The notes beneath the pieces were generated by a model, which saw nothing but the letters and a program-made list of their open reading frames with translations, was not told the origin of the DNA and ran no database searches. Made by a program: the position numbers and the translations under genes. From an uncultured Porphyromonadaceae bacterium (GTDB lineage: Bacteria > Bacteroidota > Bacteroidia > Bacteroidales > Paludibacteraceae), in contig CASEAJ010000021.1 of the NCBI GenBank assembly GCA_949285425.1, positions 1 through 59,323 of the forward strand: DNA of 59,323 bases, read 5' to 3'. Of this stretch, positions 46,109 to 56,296 are shown in pieces; the stretch's first letter is position 1; the number at the start of each line of letters is the position of its first letter.

Positions 46109-48086
46109 ATGAAAAGAACATTATTGACAGGCATTACCCTGTTGTCGCTCTTGCCACTTGCGGCCAAAGACCTCACGGTCAGTTCGCCAGACAAGACTTT
46201 GAACGTCACGGTCAACGTGGAAGAAGACATCACCTGGCAAGCATCTTGCGACGGCAAAGAAATCATTGCTCCCTCTCAACTATCCATGACTTTCGCCAAC
46301 GGCAAGGTCATTGGAAGCAATGTCCGATTGAAAAAGTCAACAATCGTTTCTGTAGATGAAACCATTGATGCACCGGTATACAAAAAGGCAACTGTCAAGA
46401 ACCGCTACAACGAACTACAACTACGTTTCACCGACTACAGCCTGCTTTTCCGGGTATATGATGATGGTATTGCCTATCGTTGGTTGACCGATTTCAAAGG
46501 CAAAGGCGAATTTGTTGTCAAGTCAGAACAATCCGATTTCAACTTTGCAGGAAGCGGACACAATGCCATTGTTGGCTACGTACGTGCCGACAAGAAAGAC
46601 GTTTACTACCAATCGTTTGAAAACGAATACCAGACCATGAAGTTAGTCGACATGTCCGACTTCTGGCCCGCCTTCGCCCCGATATTGGTGGAAATGCCTG
46701 ACGGGGTGAAAGTGGCACTGACCGATGCGGATGTGCTGGACTATCCCGGCATGTTCCTCAAACGGACCGGCGAAGCCCGTCTTTCGGGCGATTTTGCCCC
46801 TTTCGTGGAAGAAGAACAGCAAGGCGGACACAACAACCTGCAATCACTCGTAGTACGCAGAGGCGACTACTTGGCGAAGACCACCGGCAAACGGGCTTAC
46901 CCATGGCGTGTCACCATTATAGCCAAGGAAGACAAGGATTTGCTGAACAGCGACATGGTTTACAAGCTGTCCACTCCGTGCAAGATTGAAGACCCCTCGT
47001 GGATCAGGCCCGGCAAACTGGCATGGGACTACTGGTGCGCCTGGAACATATATGGAGTGGACTTCCGTGCAGGAATAAATACGGAAACCTACAAATACTT
47101 CATCGACTTCGCTTCTGAACACGGCATCGAATATGTGCTGCTCGATGAGGGATGGGCGGTGAGTACCGATATCATGCAAACGGTGGAGGACATCGACCTG
47201 CCTGAAATTATAGACTATGCCCGTCGCAAGGATGTATCCATTTTGCTGTGGGGCGGTTGGGTGCCTTTGGACCAAAAAATGGACGAAGCCTTGAAACATT
47301 ACTCCGAAATGGGAGTGAAAGGATTCAAAGTTGACTTCATGGACCGTGACGACCAGCGTGTGGTAAAATTCTGTGAACGCCTGGCCGAAAAAGCAGCCAA
47401 ATACAAACTACTCATCGATTTCCACGGTTGCAGCAAACCAACCGGTCTACAGCGTACATATCCAAATGTAATCAATTTCGAAGGGGTATATGGTATGGAA
47501 TATTTGAAAGGAGATTACCCTGATATGCCGCGCAATGATGCCACCATTCCCTATCTGCGTATGCTGTCCGGGCCGGTCGATTACACTCCGGGAGCTATGG
47601 TCAACGCCACTAAAGAAGGCTATAAAGGTATTTGGGCCACTCCTATGAGTCAGGTACACGTGCCCATCAAGTTGCTCTGTACGTAGTCATGGAAGCTCCG
47701 TTGGTCATGATGACCGACAGCCCAAACAACTACAAGAAGGAACCGGAAACAACCGACTACATTGTACAGTTGCCAACCACCTTCGACGAGACCAGACCAC
47801 TGCACTGACCGGAAAAGTAGGTCAATATGCAGCCATCGCCCGCCGCAAAGGCGACAAATGGTATGTGGGAGCCATCACCGACTGGAATGCACGTGAAATC
47901 ACACTCGATTTCTCGTTCTTGAGTCAAGGCTTGTGGAAAGCCGAAATCTTTCGAGACGGAGTAAACGCAGACCGCAATGGAAACGACTACAAAGTTGAGG
48001 AACGTAACATTGTTTCAGGCGAAAAAATAAAAATAAAGATGGCACCCGGTGGGGGATGGACTGCCATCATTTCAAGAGTGAACTAA
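46109..48086 (+). pseudogene. GH97 alpha-glycosidase gene with two frameshifts
   Basis: Signal peptide MKRTLLTGITLLSLLPLAAK, then a GH97 N-terminal beta-sandwich and TIM barrel. FKVDFMDRDDQ (D409) and NFEGVYGMEY (E464) fit the nucleophile and acid/base of the retaining GH97 alpha-galactosidases; HG replaces the HE of inverting SusB types, so a retaining alpha-galactosidase-like enzyme is inferred. The frame ends early at 47686. A missing G near 47651-47654 breaks it; then AGACC is duplicated at 47789-47798. Repairing both restores QGTRAHQVALYVVMEAP and DETTALTGKVGQYAAIARRK, running to 48086. Downstream genes remain intact. Either a recent pseudogene or assembly error. Confidence 0.9.
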
Positions 48087-48154
48087 CAGACTAAAGCGAC
48101 TTTTTTATTTCAAAAAGTATATATAAAACACCAAATTTATTCAAATTCAAAATT

Positions 48155-50293
48155 ATGTTTGTCATGAAAAAAGTAAAATTACTGACTTTTTCATTGTGCT
48201 TTGCCGCAATGAACGTATGGGCAGCAGATGTGTATGTCACTACCACTGGTGCTGGAGACAAAAGCGGGAGCAATTGGGCTAACGCTAAAGACAATTTGGG
48301 TGACGTATTGTACAAGGCGACTACCGGAACAACCGTACATGTAGGTGCCGGAGTATATCACCCAACCGTAGATTATTTGGGAAACGCTTCGGCTGCAAAC
48401 AACGAAAAACGTTTCAAATTTCAAGGCGGAGTAAACGTGTTGGGTGGCTATCCGGCTGCCGGAGGTGAACAGCGTGACCCGAAAGCCAATGAAACCATAC
48501 TCGACGGCGGTATCAATGATACCGATACGGTATACACCATTGCTTATGCCCTGCTGAACGAACAGGAAGCTGTAGTGGACGGCTTCGTGTTCCGTAATGC
48601 CACCGGTCGCAAGTCCGGACCGAACAATGATTATTTCGGAGATTTTTCAGGAGGAGCAGGAGCCCTCATTGTGGAAAACGGAACAACCGAAGGAGTATCT
48701 ACTCCGGCCGGTAAAGGAATCAAACTCGTGGACTGTACGTTTAATGGCTTTACTGCCCAATGGGGTGGAGCTATCAAACTGAAACGTCCCGACCAAACCG
48801 AAAACCCCAAAATGACACTCGAACGCTGTACATTTACAAACAATGTGAGCGGACAGAACGGTGGTGGCATACTGGCTTACAGCTGGAATTTCGACATAAA
48901 GGACTGCACATTTGAAAACAACAACGGAGGCGGAAGCGGTGCTGGCATCCACACAGAAGGCCCATTGACAATCAATGCTGAAAGTTCCGTATTCAAAGGC
49001 GGCAAAGTAACCAGCAACGGTGCCGGAATCTGCAACTGGACTCCTGATGCAGGCGAAGGCGAGGAACAACAAGTGTCTACCGTTACCGTAAAAGACTGTG
49101 AATTCACAAACAACAACGGTTGGGACGGTGTAGGTGTATACTGCAATCATGCAAAAGACTGCGTAGTAGAAGGGTGTACTTTCGATGGGAACACAGGTGG
49201 AGGAGCCGGTGTTATCCGCTTCAATGGTACATTCTCCATTGCCGATTGCACATTCAAAGCAAACAAAATCACCAATCACCCAGGGGGATGGCTCGATGGC
49301 AACACGGGTTCCATCAGCCGTTGCATTTACATCAACAATGAAGGTGCAGCGGGAGCCCACGGAGCCATGTTCAAAGTACAAATGGGTGGACAAATCGACA
49401 TCACAGACTGTTATGCTACCGGCAACACAGCCAAATCCATTGCTGCTATTGGTTGGGGTTCACAAGGCACTATGAAGAACGTTTCCATCGTAAACAACAA
49501 CGGAACAGCCGTTGCCTTCCAGGGTGCTAACTACACGATACAAAACATGACTATCACCGGTAACACATCAGTCGTAAGCGGCGCTGTTATCGATGGCAGC
49601 TGGGAAGGTGGGTCATCCATCAAAGTATACGATTGTACCATAGCTGACAACACATCGGCCGATGGACAAAATGCACTTTTTTGCAGTGCAGGAACCGCCG
49701 ATATAGAGTTTGACAACTGTATCTACGTACAAAACGGAGATGACGAAGTAGATTACGGTACCATATTCACTTCGTTCATACGCAACTATTCTATTTGGGG
49801 AAACATGCTTTATGGAGAAGGACGCTTCACTCCCATCGACCCGTTTACCATCGGAACTTACCTTGATCCTATCAAGGAAATCAACGGGCAGTACGTGCTC
49901 GAACTGATTGGAGATGACAACCCTGCTGTTGGAGCCGGAAGTCCGAACTCGGCCGGCACACTCGACCAACTCGGACAAAAGCGCCCCGAATATCCCAGCA
50001 TTGGAGCCGTTGAGAAGAATCCTGCCGGTGAATCTTCTATACCTGACGTATCCTCTACATTTAACGAATTGGTTGCCTATCCGTCATTAACTACCGGCCA
50101 GTTAGTGGTTCGGTGTCCTTCTTCTACAGGAACTGAACTGAGCATCTATGCCACCAATGGAAAATTGGTACGTCGTATCATGCTGTCTAGCGGCGACAAC
50201 CTGCTCGAACTTTCCGACTTGACAGAAGGCACCTACATACTGAACACCCAGACCGCAGGCAAGGTGTTCTCTGCAAATATCATTAAGAAATAA
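48155..50293 (+). CDS. Secreted beta-helix protein with T9SS-like tail
   Basis: 712 residues. Signal peptide to MNVWA-AD. Residues about 60-560 are repeats with a CTF-x-x-N pattern (DCTFNGF, RCTFTNN, DCTFENN, DCEFTNN, GCTFDGN, DCTFKAN) typical of right-handed parallel beta-helices of the pectate-lyase/polymorphic-membrane-protein type. The last about 80 residues (LVAYPSLTTGQLVVRC, ELSIYATNGKLVRRIML, LTEGTYILNTQTAGKVF) are a type A C-terminal sorting tail. No catalytic site is recognised. It could be a polysaccharide lyase or a glycan-binding surface protein of the PUL. An ATG three codons in (MKKVKLL) is an alternative start. Confidence 0.75.
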   Translation: MFVMKKVKLLTFSLCFAAMNVWAADVYVTTTGAGDKSGSNWANAKDNLGDVLYKATTGTTVHVGAGVYHPTVDYLGNASAANNEKRFKFQGGVNVLGGYPAAGGEQRDPKANETILDGGINDTDTVYTIAYALLNEQEAVVDGFVFRNATGRKSGPNNDYFGDFSGGAGALIVENGTTEGVSTPAGKGIKLVDCTFNGFTAQWGGAIKLKRPDQTENPKMTLERCTFTNNVSGQNGGGILAYSWNFDIKDCTFENNNGGGSGAGIHTEGPLTINAESSVFKGGKVTSNGAGICNWTPDAGEGEEQQVSTVTVKDCEFTNNNGWDGVGVYCNHAKDCVVEGCTFDGNTGGGAGVIRFNGTFSIADCTFKANKITNHPGGWLDGNTGSISRCIYINNEGAAGAHGAMFKVQMGGQIDITDCYATGNTAKSIAAIGWGSQGTMKNVSIVNNNGTAVAFQGANYTIQNMTITGNTSVVSGAVIDGSWEGGSSIKVYDCTIADNTSADGQNALFCSAGTADIEFDNCIYVQNGDDEVDYGTIFTSFIRNYSIWGNMLYGEGRFTPIDPFTIGTYLDPIKEINGQYVLELIGDDNPAVGAGSPNSAGTLDQLGQKRPEYPSIGAVEKNPAGESSIPDVSSTFNELVAYPSLTTGQLVVRCPSSTGTELSIYATNGKLVRRIMLSSGDNLLELSDLTEGTYILNTQTAGKVFSANIIKK

Positions 50294-50306
50294 CAACTCT
50301 CACAAC

Positions 50307-50360
50307 AAAGGAAGCGTATTCCAGAACTCTTTTCAGGGCAACAGGAACGCTTCCTTTTTT
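50307..50360 (+). terminator. Terminator inside the PUL
   Basis: AAAGGAAGCGT (50307-50317) pairs with ACGCTTCCTTT (50347-50357), with TTCC/GGAA pairing continuing inside, and T6 follows. It separates the first half of the PUL from the GH101-like/GH28 genes, implying read-through attenuation or a second promoter. Confidence 0.85.
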
Positions 50361-50378
50361 AACTTTCGAAGAAAGATA

Positions 50379-52664
50379 ATGAAACCATTCAAGCTACTTC
50401 TACTCAACATTGTTTTACTTGCCATCTCTCTGCACACGGCAAATGCAGCCGGATTATCCTACGACTTTCCGTTATATCCTTACACACGCGACTTGTCACA
50501 GACCATGGTCTATCGCATCATGCTGCGTTGTGCCTTGCCTGAAGATCGTTCCAACATGGACATGCAAGCCGTAGCAACCTACATGCGCAAGATAGACTGC
50601 ATTACACGAGGCATTCCTAAAGTGGTGGTACTCGGTGGTTACCAAAAAGATGGACATGACCACACCTATCCTGCCTGGCTTCCGGCAGACGATGACTTCA
50701 CCGCCCCCGGACGTAGGAAAGGCAAAGAAGCCCTACTTTGGCTCATGGAAGAGGCAAAAAAATACAATACAACATGTACCTTCCACGTCAACCCTTTCGA
50801 TGCATATGAAGATTCACCTGTATGGAATGAGTATGTAGAAAAAGACTTGCTGTGCCGCAATTCCGATGGATCGCTCGTGCGAGGTGATGTATGGTGGGGG
50901 CGACAAAGCTATTTTGTCAACCTAGTGCGTGAATGGAATGCAGGAGTCACACAACAGAAAATAGATGCCCTCATTGAAGAATTCCCAATGCTGAAGGAAA
51001 CAGGTGTAATTTATTTCGACAACCAGACACAATATCCCGCCAGTCCTAAACACCGCACCACAAAAGAAGATGAAATAAGTGCCATCAAACGTGTAGCACA
51101 ATATTTGAAAGAACAGCATGGCATCCAACTTATCTGCGAATATGCCGACCCACAACTTTACGGTTTCGCTTCAACCGGTATCACATGGGACTGGAATGAA
51201 TCACTCAACGTAGTACCTATGGAAACTCCCGCTTATATACTCTGTGGTGGACGAAACCTTACACACGACAACCTACTCGGACAAACACCAGATCTAACAA
51301 AAAGGCAACTGCAGGTATTCGGAAGCAGCGTGCAACTCGAGGATATACAATTCCAAGATGATGTATCAAAGGTGTTGCGAGAGTTCACACACCACACCCT
51401 ACCCTATTTTTACATGAACCGGTTACTGAGAATGAACCTGACCCAAGGTCCTGCCTATGAAATGGAACTTACTCTGTCGGACAATGTTGTCAGCCGTTTT
51501 GAAAGCGACAACAAACATCGCTTGTACCGCGACGGACTTTTGTTGAAAGACGATTATGATGTATTCATACCTATTTATTGGGTCAATCACCCCGAAATCA
51601 TGGCCTATTCACTCAACGGCGGCAAAAAAGTCTGGAGTTTTCCTCGTGAATGGGAAAAAGTGGAAGCTGTTGACTTATACAAATTCAACGACACATACCT
51701 GACTCTTGAACTGGCACAAAGCAATATTCCCATCACGGAGAAAGAACTTAGTTTGGAACTAACAGCCGGTGAAGGCTGTATCATAGTACCAACCGGCATC
51801 AACATAAACGATGGTACTATATATGATAATTCTCCGGCGGGAAAAGCCATGTTCATCAACGAAGACCATACGACACAAGGAAACTGGCTGAAACGCTATG
51901 GAACGATTGGATACGATGTTTTTGGATACGAAAAGCGTCTTCCGGACTACATATCGGCAAACTATGCTGGAGACGAACTGAATGTATTGGATGAAAGGAG
52001 TCAGAACAAAGCGGCCTTGCAACTTCCGGATAATCCTACAACCCGAATAGAAGCAGTGCGTGCATCCAAACTGCATCAAACCATTGACATATATACTGAT
52101 AAAGAACAAGCGGTATCGCTCTATTTTGCCGACTACAAACAAAAAAACTGCCAAATACTTGTGGAAATAATCGAGCCTAACACCCGGCAAGTGTTGGACG
52201 CCCGTATCATCCATTCGTTTTCCGATGGAATCTACCTTTCTTACAACATAAAAGGACATGTATTGGCAAGGTTGACCCGCTTTTTTCACGATGGATATCG
52301 CGGACGCAACGGCTACGGTCCAGAAGGGGACCCGGACTATCCGGTATGTAGTGGAATATTCTTCGATGAAAAAGTTCCAACAGCAGAAAACACTATAGAT
52401 GCACCTGCCGACCGGCTATCATGCTATACCGACCCAGTTAGCGGTCAGTTGATTATCGATGCCGATATACACGATGCCACTATGGCGAACCTGCAAATAC
52501 ACACCGCAAGCGGAAACTTGCTCTACCGGCAAACATACGATATATATGGTCAGCAACTTTACCTGAAACTAGACCGCAATATTTTGAATGCAACCGGTCG
52601 AGGAATTATCATCGTTTCGCTTGACACGTATAACAGCAGTTTAAAAGAAAAAACAATCTATTAA
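50379..52664 (+). CDS. GH101/GH129-like TIM-barrel protein A with sorting tail
   Basis: 761 residues. Signal peptide to ANA-AG. Residues about 20-420 resemble the catalytic barrel of endo-alpha-N-acetylgalactosaminidases: VVVLGGYQKDGHDHTYP, TFHVNPFDAYEDSP, GVIYFDNQTQYP (D214, nucleophile-like), ICEYADPQLYGF (E254, acid/base-like) and GITWDWNESL. Residues about 530-660 form a beta-sandwich (VSLYFADYKQKNCQILVE; YLSYNIKGHVLARLTRFF; CSGIFFDE). The last about 95 residues look like a type A sorting tail. I cannot place it in a characterised family; the GH101/GH129 likeness is by eye. Paralogue B follows after 9 bp. Confidence 0.72.
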   Translation: MKPFKLLLLNIVLLAISLHTANAAGLSYDFPLYPYTRDLSQTMVYRIMLRCALPEDRSNMDMQAVATYMRKIDCITRGIPKVVVLGGYQKDGHDHTYPAWLPADDDFTAPGRRKGKEALLWLMEEAKKYNTTCTFHVNPFDAYEDSPVWNEYVEKDLLCRNSDGSLVRGDVWWGRQSYFVNLVREWNAGVTQQKIDALIEEFPMLKETGVIYFDNQTQYPASPKHRTTKEDEISAIKRVAQYLKEQHGIQLICEYADPQLYGFASTGITWDWNESLNVVPMETPAYILCGGRNLTHDNLLGQTPDLTKRQLQVFGSSVQLEDIQFQDDVSKVLREFTHHTLPYFYMNRLLRMNLTQGPAYEMELTLSDNVVSRFESDNKHRLYRDGLLLKDDYDVFIPIYWVNHPEIMAYSLNGGKKVWSFPREWEKVEAVDLYKFNDTYLTLELAQSNIPITEKELSLELTAGEGCIIVPTGININDGTIYDNSPAGKAMFINEDHTTQGNWLKRYGTIGYDVFGYEKRLPDYISANYAGDELNVLDERSQNKAALQLPDNPTTRIEAVRASKLHQTIDIYTDKEQAVSLYFADYKQKNCQILVEIIEPNTRQVLDARIIHSFSDGIYLSYNIKGHVLARLTRFFHDGYRGRNGYGPEGDPDYPVCSGIFFDEKVPTAENTIDAPADRLSCYTDPVSGQLIIDADIHDATMANLQIHTASGNLLYRQTYDIYGQQLYLKLDRNILNATGRGIIIVSLDTYNSSLKEKTIY

Positions 52665-52673
52665 AGAATATAA

Positions 52674-54638
52674 ATGAAAAGACTTTTGAAATATTCGATT
52701 GCCGCCTTATTCTTCATGCAGTCCCTAGCGGCATTCTCCATCGGACTGACCTATCAATACCCGCTCTATCCATACGTCAGAGATTTGTCGCAGACGTTGA
52801 CTTTCAAGTTCATGCTACGCTGTGCCGTAGAAGATGATATACACAATAAAGACCTGAGCAAGGTGGCAAAATACTTCCAGCAGATTGATTGTGTCTCAAG
52901 AGGAGTACCCAAGGTGGTGGTTCTAGGAGGTTTCCAACAAGGCGGACACGATCACACCTACCCTTGGTGGTGTCCGGTAGACACAACCTTATATGCCCCC
53001 GGTGGTTTGAAAGGACGTGATGCTATATTCTGGCTTATGAACGAAGTAAAAAAATATAACGTCAGCTGCACCTTTCACGTCAATCCGTTCGATGCTTACA
53101 TGGACTCGCCCAAATGGGATATGTACGTGGAAAAAGACTTGCTATGTCGCGAACCAGACGGTTCGTTGGTAAAAGGTGATGTGTGGTGGAACCGTCAAAG
53201 CTATTTTGTCAATATGGTGAACGAGTGGAACGCAGGAGTGACAAAACAACGTGTCGATGAATTTATCAAGCAGTTCCCCTTTGTCAAGGAAACCGGCGTG
53301 CTCTATCTGGACAACCAAACACAATATCCCCCCAGTCCTTACCATTTCGTCACTCGCGAAGACCAGATTTCGGCCATAAAAAAGATAGCAGAATATCTGC
53401 GCAATGAATACGGCATACAGATTATCGGTGAATATGCCGATGTAAACCTTTACGGCATCGGTACGCTCGGCATGACATGGGATTGGTGGGCTTCACTCAA
53501 CATAAACCAAATGGAAATTCCTCCCTACATTGTATGCGGAGGACGCGATGGCACGCACGATGACTTGGGCGGAGGAAAAATTGACTATACCAAACGACGT
53601 TTTCAAGTGTTCGGAGCCAGCGTACAGCTCGAAGACCATTACCGCAATCCGGTTTGGATGACACGAGAATTATCACATCACACCTTTGTAGCATTTTACC
53701 TGAACCGCCTACTACGCTTGAAATATGAAACGGAAGAACCATTAAGCATTACATTGACTTTGTCGGATAATGTGGTGAGCAAGTATGAAAATGACAGTAC
53801 ACATCGTTTATACCGCGATGGCAAGCTCATGAAAGAAGGTCACGACGTATTTATCCCCGTATATTGGGTAAACCACCCGGAAATCATGGCCTATTCTGTA
53901 AAGGGACGCGATGGATACTGGGACTTTCCCCGAGAATGGAAGGCTGTAAAAGCGGTCGATATTTATGGAGTGAATGAAGACTACACCCAATTGGTATGTC
54001 TGGAAAACGGCCGTGAAGTAAAAGATAACCGCATTCATCTGACACAGCAGCCTGACAAAATCATGTACATTGTCCCTGCCGGAACTGATATGACCGACCG
54101 AACGATCATCTATGACAACCCACCATCGGGTTCTGCCGTATTTTTGGCAAAAGACCTGACCACCCAGGGTAACTGGAAAGGACGCTACGGCAAAAAAGGC
54201 TATGATGTGGTAGGCTGCCCAACCCAACTGCCCGAAAAAGTTTCACTGACATACATCGGTGACTCTATTGAAATGCTGGCAACAAACAGTTCACGTACTG
54301 TCGCCCTACAAAAACCCGAAGGGAAAGGGCGCATCGAAGCCATACGCACTTCTGTGCTACACCAACTGGTTGATGTGTCGGTACCCGAAGAGACAAAAGT
54401 GTCCTTGTACCTCGCCGACTACAAACAAAAGAACTGCCAGGAAGTGATTGACGTCATCGATGTGAACACTAAACGCATTCTGGCGTCGCACCTGCTCAAC
54501 GATTTTGAAAACGGCGCCTACCTCTCGTTCAAGGTCAACGGACACGTACAGTTCAGACTCACGCGATTCTTTTATGATCACTACGGCAACCCGGACTACC
54601 CAACGTTCAGTGCCATATTTTTTGACAAACTCAGATAA
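52674..54638 (+). CDS. GH101/GH129-like TIM-barrel protein B
   Basis: 654 residues, clearly related to protein A over its whole length (VVLGGFQQGGHDHTYP; CTFHVNPFDAYMDSPKWDMYVEKDLL; FVNMVNEWNAGVTKQRVDEF). Equivalent acidic residues D213 (YLDNQTQYP) and E253 (GEYADVNLYG) are kept, so both copies appear catalytically competent. The same C-terminal beta-sandwich ends at FSAIFFDKLR; the sorting tail of A is missing. Signal peptide near MQSLAAFS. A tandem duplication with different final location (cell surface against periplasm) is a reasonable reading. Confidence 0.72.
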   Translation: MKRLLKYSIAALFFMQSLAAFSIGLTYQYPLYPYVRDLSQTLTFKFMLRCAVEDDIHNKDLSKVAKYFQQIDCVSRGVPKVVVLGGFQQGGHDHTYPWWCPVDTTLYAPGGLKGRDAIFWLMNEVKKYNVSCTFHVNPFDAYMDSPKWDMYVEKDLLCREPDGSLVKGDVWWNRQSYFVNMVNEWNAGVTKQRVDEFIKQFPFVKETGVLYLDNQTQYPPSPYHFVTREDQISAIKKIAEYLRNEYGIQIIGEYADVNLYGIGTLGMTWDWWASLNINQMEIPPYIVCGGRDGTHDDLGGGKIDYTKRRFQVFGASVQLEDHYRNPVWMTRELSHHTFVAFYLNRLLRLKYETEEPLSITLTLSDNVVSKYENDSTHRLYRDGKLMKEGHDVFIPVYWVNHPEIMAYSVKGRDGYWDFPREWKAVKAVDIYGVNEDYTQLVCLENGREVKDNRIHLTQQPDKIMYIVPAGTDMTDRTIIYDNPPSGSAVFLAKDLTTQGNWKGRYGKKGYDVVGCPTQLPEKVSLTYIGDSIEMLATNSSRTVALQKPEGKGRIEAIRTSVLHQLVDVSVPEETKVSLYLADYKQKNCQEVIDVIDVNTKRILASHLLNDFENGAYLSFKVNGHVQFRLTRFFYDHYGNPDYPTFSAIFFDKLR

Positions 54639-54667
54639 CACATTTTTTTACCTTCACACATTACAAC

Positions 54668-56161
54668 ATGAAACGAATCTTCATGGCCGGCCTGCTTGCC
54701 GCACTGACGTGCTCCATCACGTCAGTGGCGGGCAACCGGACGACCTACGAATATAACATATTGGATTTCGGAGCCCAAAACGACACCACGTTTCTGAGCA
54801 GCCCCGCCATCAACGATGCCATCACCACCTGTTCGGCCAACGGAGGCGGCAGGGTTGTAATCCCCGCCGGACAATACCTGGCAGGCACCATTCTAATGAA
54901 AGACCACGTCGAACTGCATTTCGCCCCAGGGTCAGTTCTGTATGCCAGCACCGATACAGCACACATCCGGCGGCAGCCACAACCCGAATACCGCTCCGAA
55001 AAAGAACGGGGAGGATGGTACGCCCTCATCTATGCCGAAAAAGCCCACGACATAGCCATAACAGGATACGGAACCATCAACGGGCAAGGGGCTTTACACA
55101 AATCACGACCCGAATGTCTGTGGGGTGACCAAGATGGACGCCCTCGCAACATTCTTTTCATATCGTGCTGCGATGTCAACATTTCCGGCATTACCATGAT
55201 TAATGCCGGCATTTGGAACCAACACTACTTGGACTGTGAGAACGTGCACATAGACAATGTCAAAGTCATCAACCACAGCAACAGTAACAACGATGGCATC
55301 AACATAGACGGCTGTCGTAGGTTCATCCTCACGAACAGCAATATCGACTCCGACGATGATGGTATTGTATTCAAATCTACCGGAACAGCACCTTGTCGGA
55401 ACGTGATTGTAAGCAACTGCATCATCAGTACACACTGCAACGGTATCAAGTTCGGCACCGAGTCGACTGGCGGATTTTACAATGTCAACATATCGGACTG
55501 TATCGTAAAGCCCAGCCGAATCTTCACACGGATATTCCCCACCACCTTGATGACCGGTATCACAGGTATCTCGCTTGAAACGGTTGATGGAGGTATCATG
55601 GATGGCATCAGCGTCAACAACATTATCATCGAAGGAACCGAGTGTCCTCTCTACATCCGACTGGGCAACCGGGCACGGAAACATAGGGAAGATGCTCCCG
55701 AGCCTCCTGTAGGACAAATGAGAAACATACAAATAAGCAACATCTTGGCCTACGGCACAGGCAATTTCTGCTCGTCCATCACAGGCATACCCGAAGGACG
55801 TATCGAAAACGTGTACATAGACAACATACGTTTCTTCAACAAGGGCGGGCTAAAAGAAGGTGAATACCTGCCTGACCTGAAAAACGTTGTAGAAGATGAA
55901 CAAGGCTATCCACAACCCACCATTTGGGGCAATCTGCCATCAGCCGCACTGTTTGTGCGGCACGTGAAGAACCTACACGTACACAACGCCGTGTTCGCAC
56001 CAGCCAACAAAGACCCTAGAATCCCAATTATGGCTGACGATGTGGATTACTTATATTTGGATGACATTCATGCCGATTTTCCAAATAAAACTGATGTATT
56101 AATACATCAAGTCAAGCGGCACCACATAGACAAAAAACTGAAGACACGGGTCAGTCGTTAA
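54668..56161 (+). CDS. GH28 glycoside hydrolase (polygalacturonase-like)
   Basis: 497 residues, right-handed beta-helix with signal peptide (MKRIFMAGLLAALTCSITSVAG). GH28 catalytic residues: D209 in NNDGINIDGC, D229-D230-D231 in DSDDDGIVFKS, and H256 in STHCNGIKFGTES; the RIK lysine motif is not obvious. The family hydrolyses galacturonan or rhamnogalacturonan linkages, and some members act on other uronates. It ends 29 bp past GH101-like B in the same operon. Confidence 0.85.
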   Translation: MKRIFMAGLLAALTCSITSVAGNRTTYEYNILDFGAQNDTTFLSSPAINDAITTCSANGGGRVVIPAGQYLAGTILMKDHVELHFAPGSVLYASTDTAHIRRQPQPEYRSEKERGGWYALIYAEKAHDIAITGYGTINGQGALHKSRPECLWGDQDGRPRNILFISCCDVNISGITMINAGIWNQHYLDCENVHIDNVKVINHSNSNNDGINIDGCRRFILTNSNIDSDDDGIVFKSTGTAPCRNVIVSNCIISTHCNGIKFGTESTGGFYNVNISDCIVKPSRIFTRIFPTTLMTGITGISLETVDGGIMDGISVNNIIIEGTECPLYIRLGNRARKHREDAPEPPVGQMRNIQISNILAYGTGNFCSSITGIPEGRIENVYIDNIRFFNKGGLKEGEYLPDLKNVVEDEQGYPQPTIWGNLPSAALFVRHVKNLHVHNAVFAPANKDPRIPIMADDVDYLYLDDIHADFPNKTDVLIHQVKRHHIDKKLKTRVSR

Positions 56162-56187
56162 AAACTACAACAAAAAGAAACGAGAAA

Positions 56188-56212
56188 GTGGGGGAACTTT
56201 AATTGCCCCCAC
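56188..56212 (+). terminator. Weak hairpin at the PUL end
   Basis: GTGGGGG (56188-56194) with CCCCCAC (56206-56212), no T-run afterwards. It may close the PUL transcript, but weakly. Confidence 0.35.
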
Positions 56213-56296
56213 CCCTTCCCCCTCACCGCAACCGGCATTTCTTCGTCTGCGCAAACTTTCTTCCACACTTTGCGCTGTTTTTATCCAAATAAAAAC

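Noticed and set aside
47640..47700. Programmed ribosomal frameshifting in GH97
   Set aside because: No slippery heptamer is present, and a second break (5-bp duplication) would also have to be bypassed.
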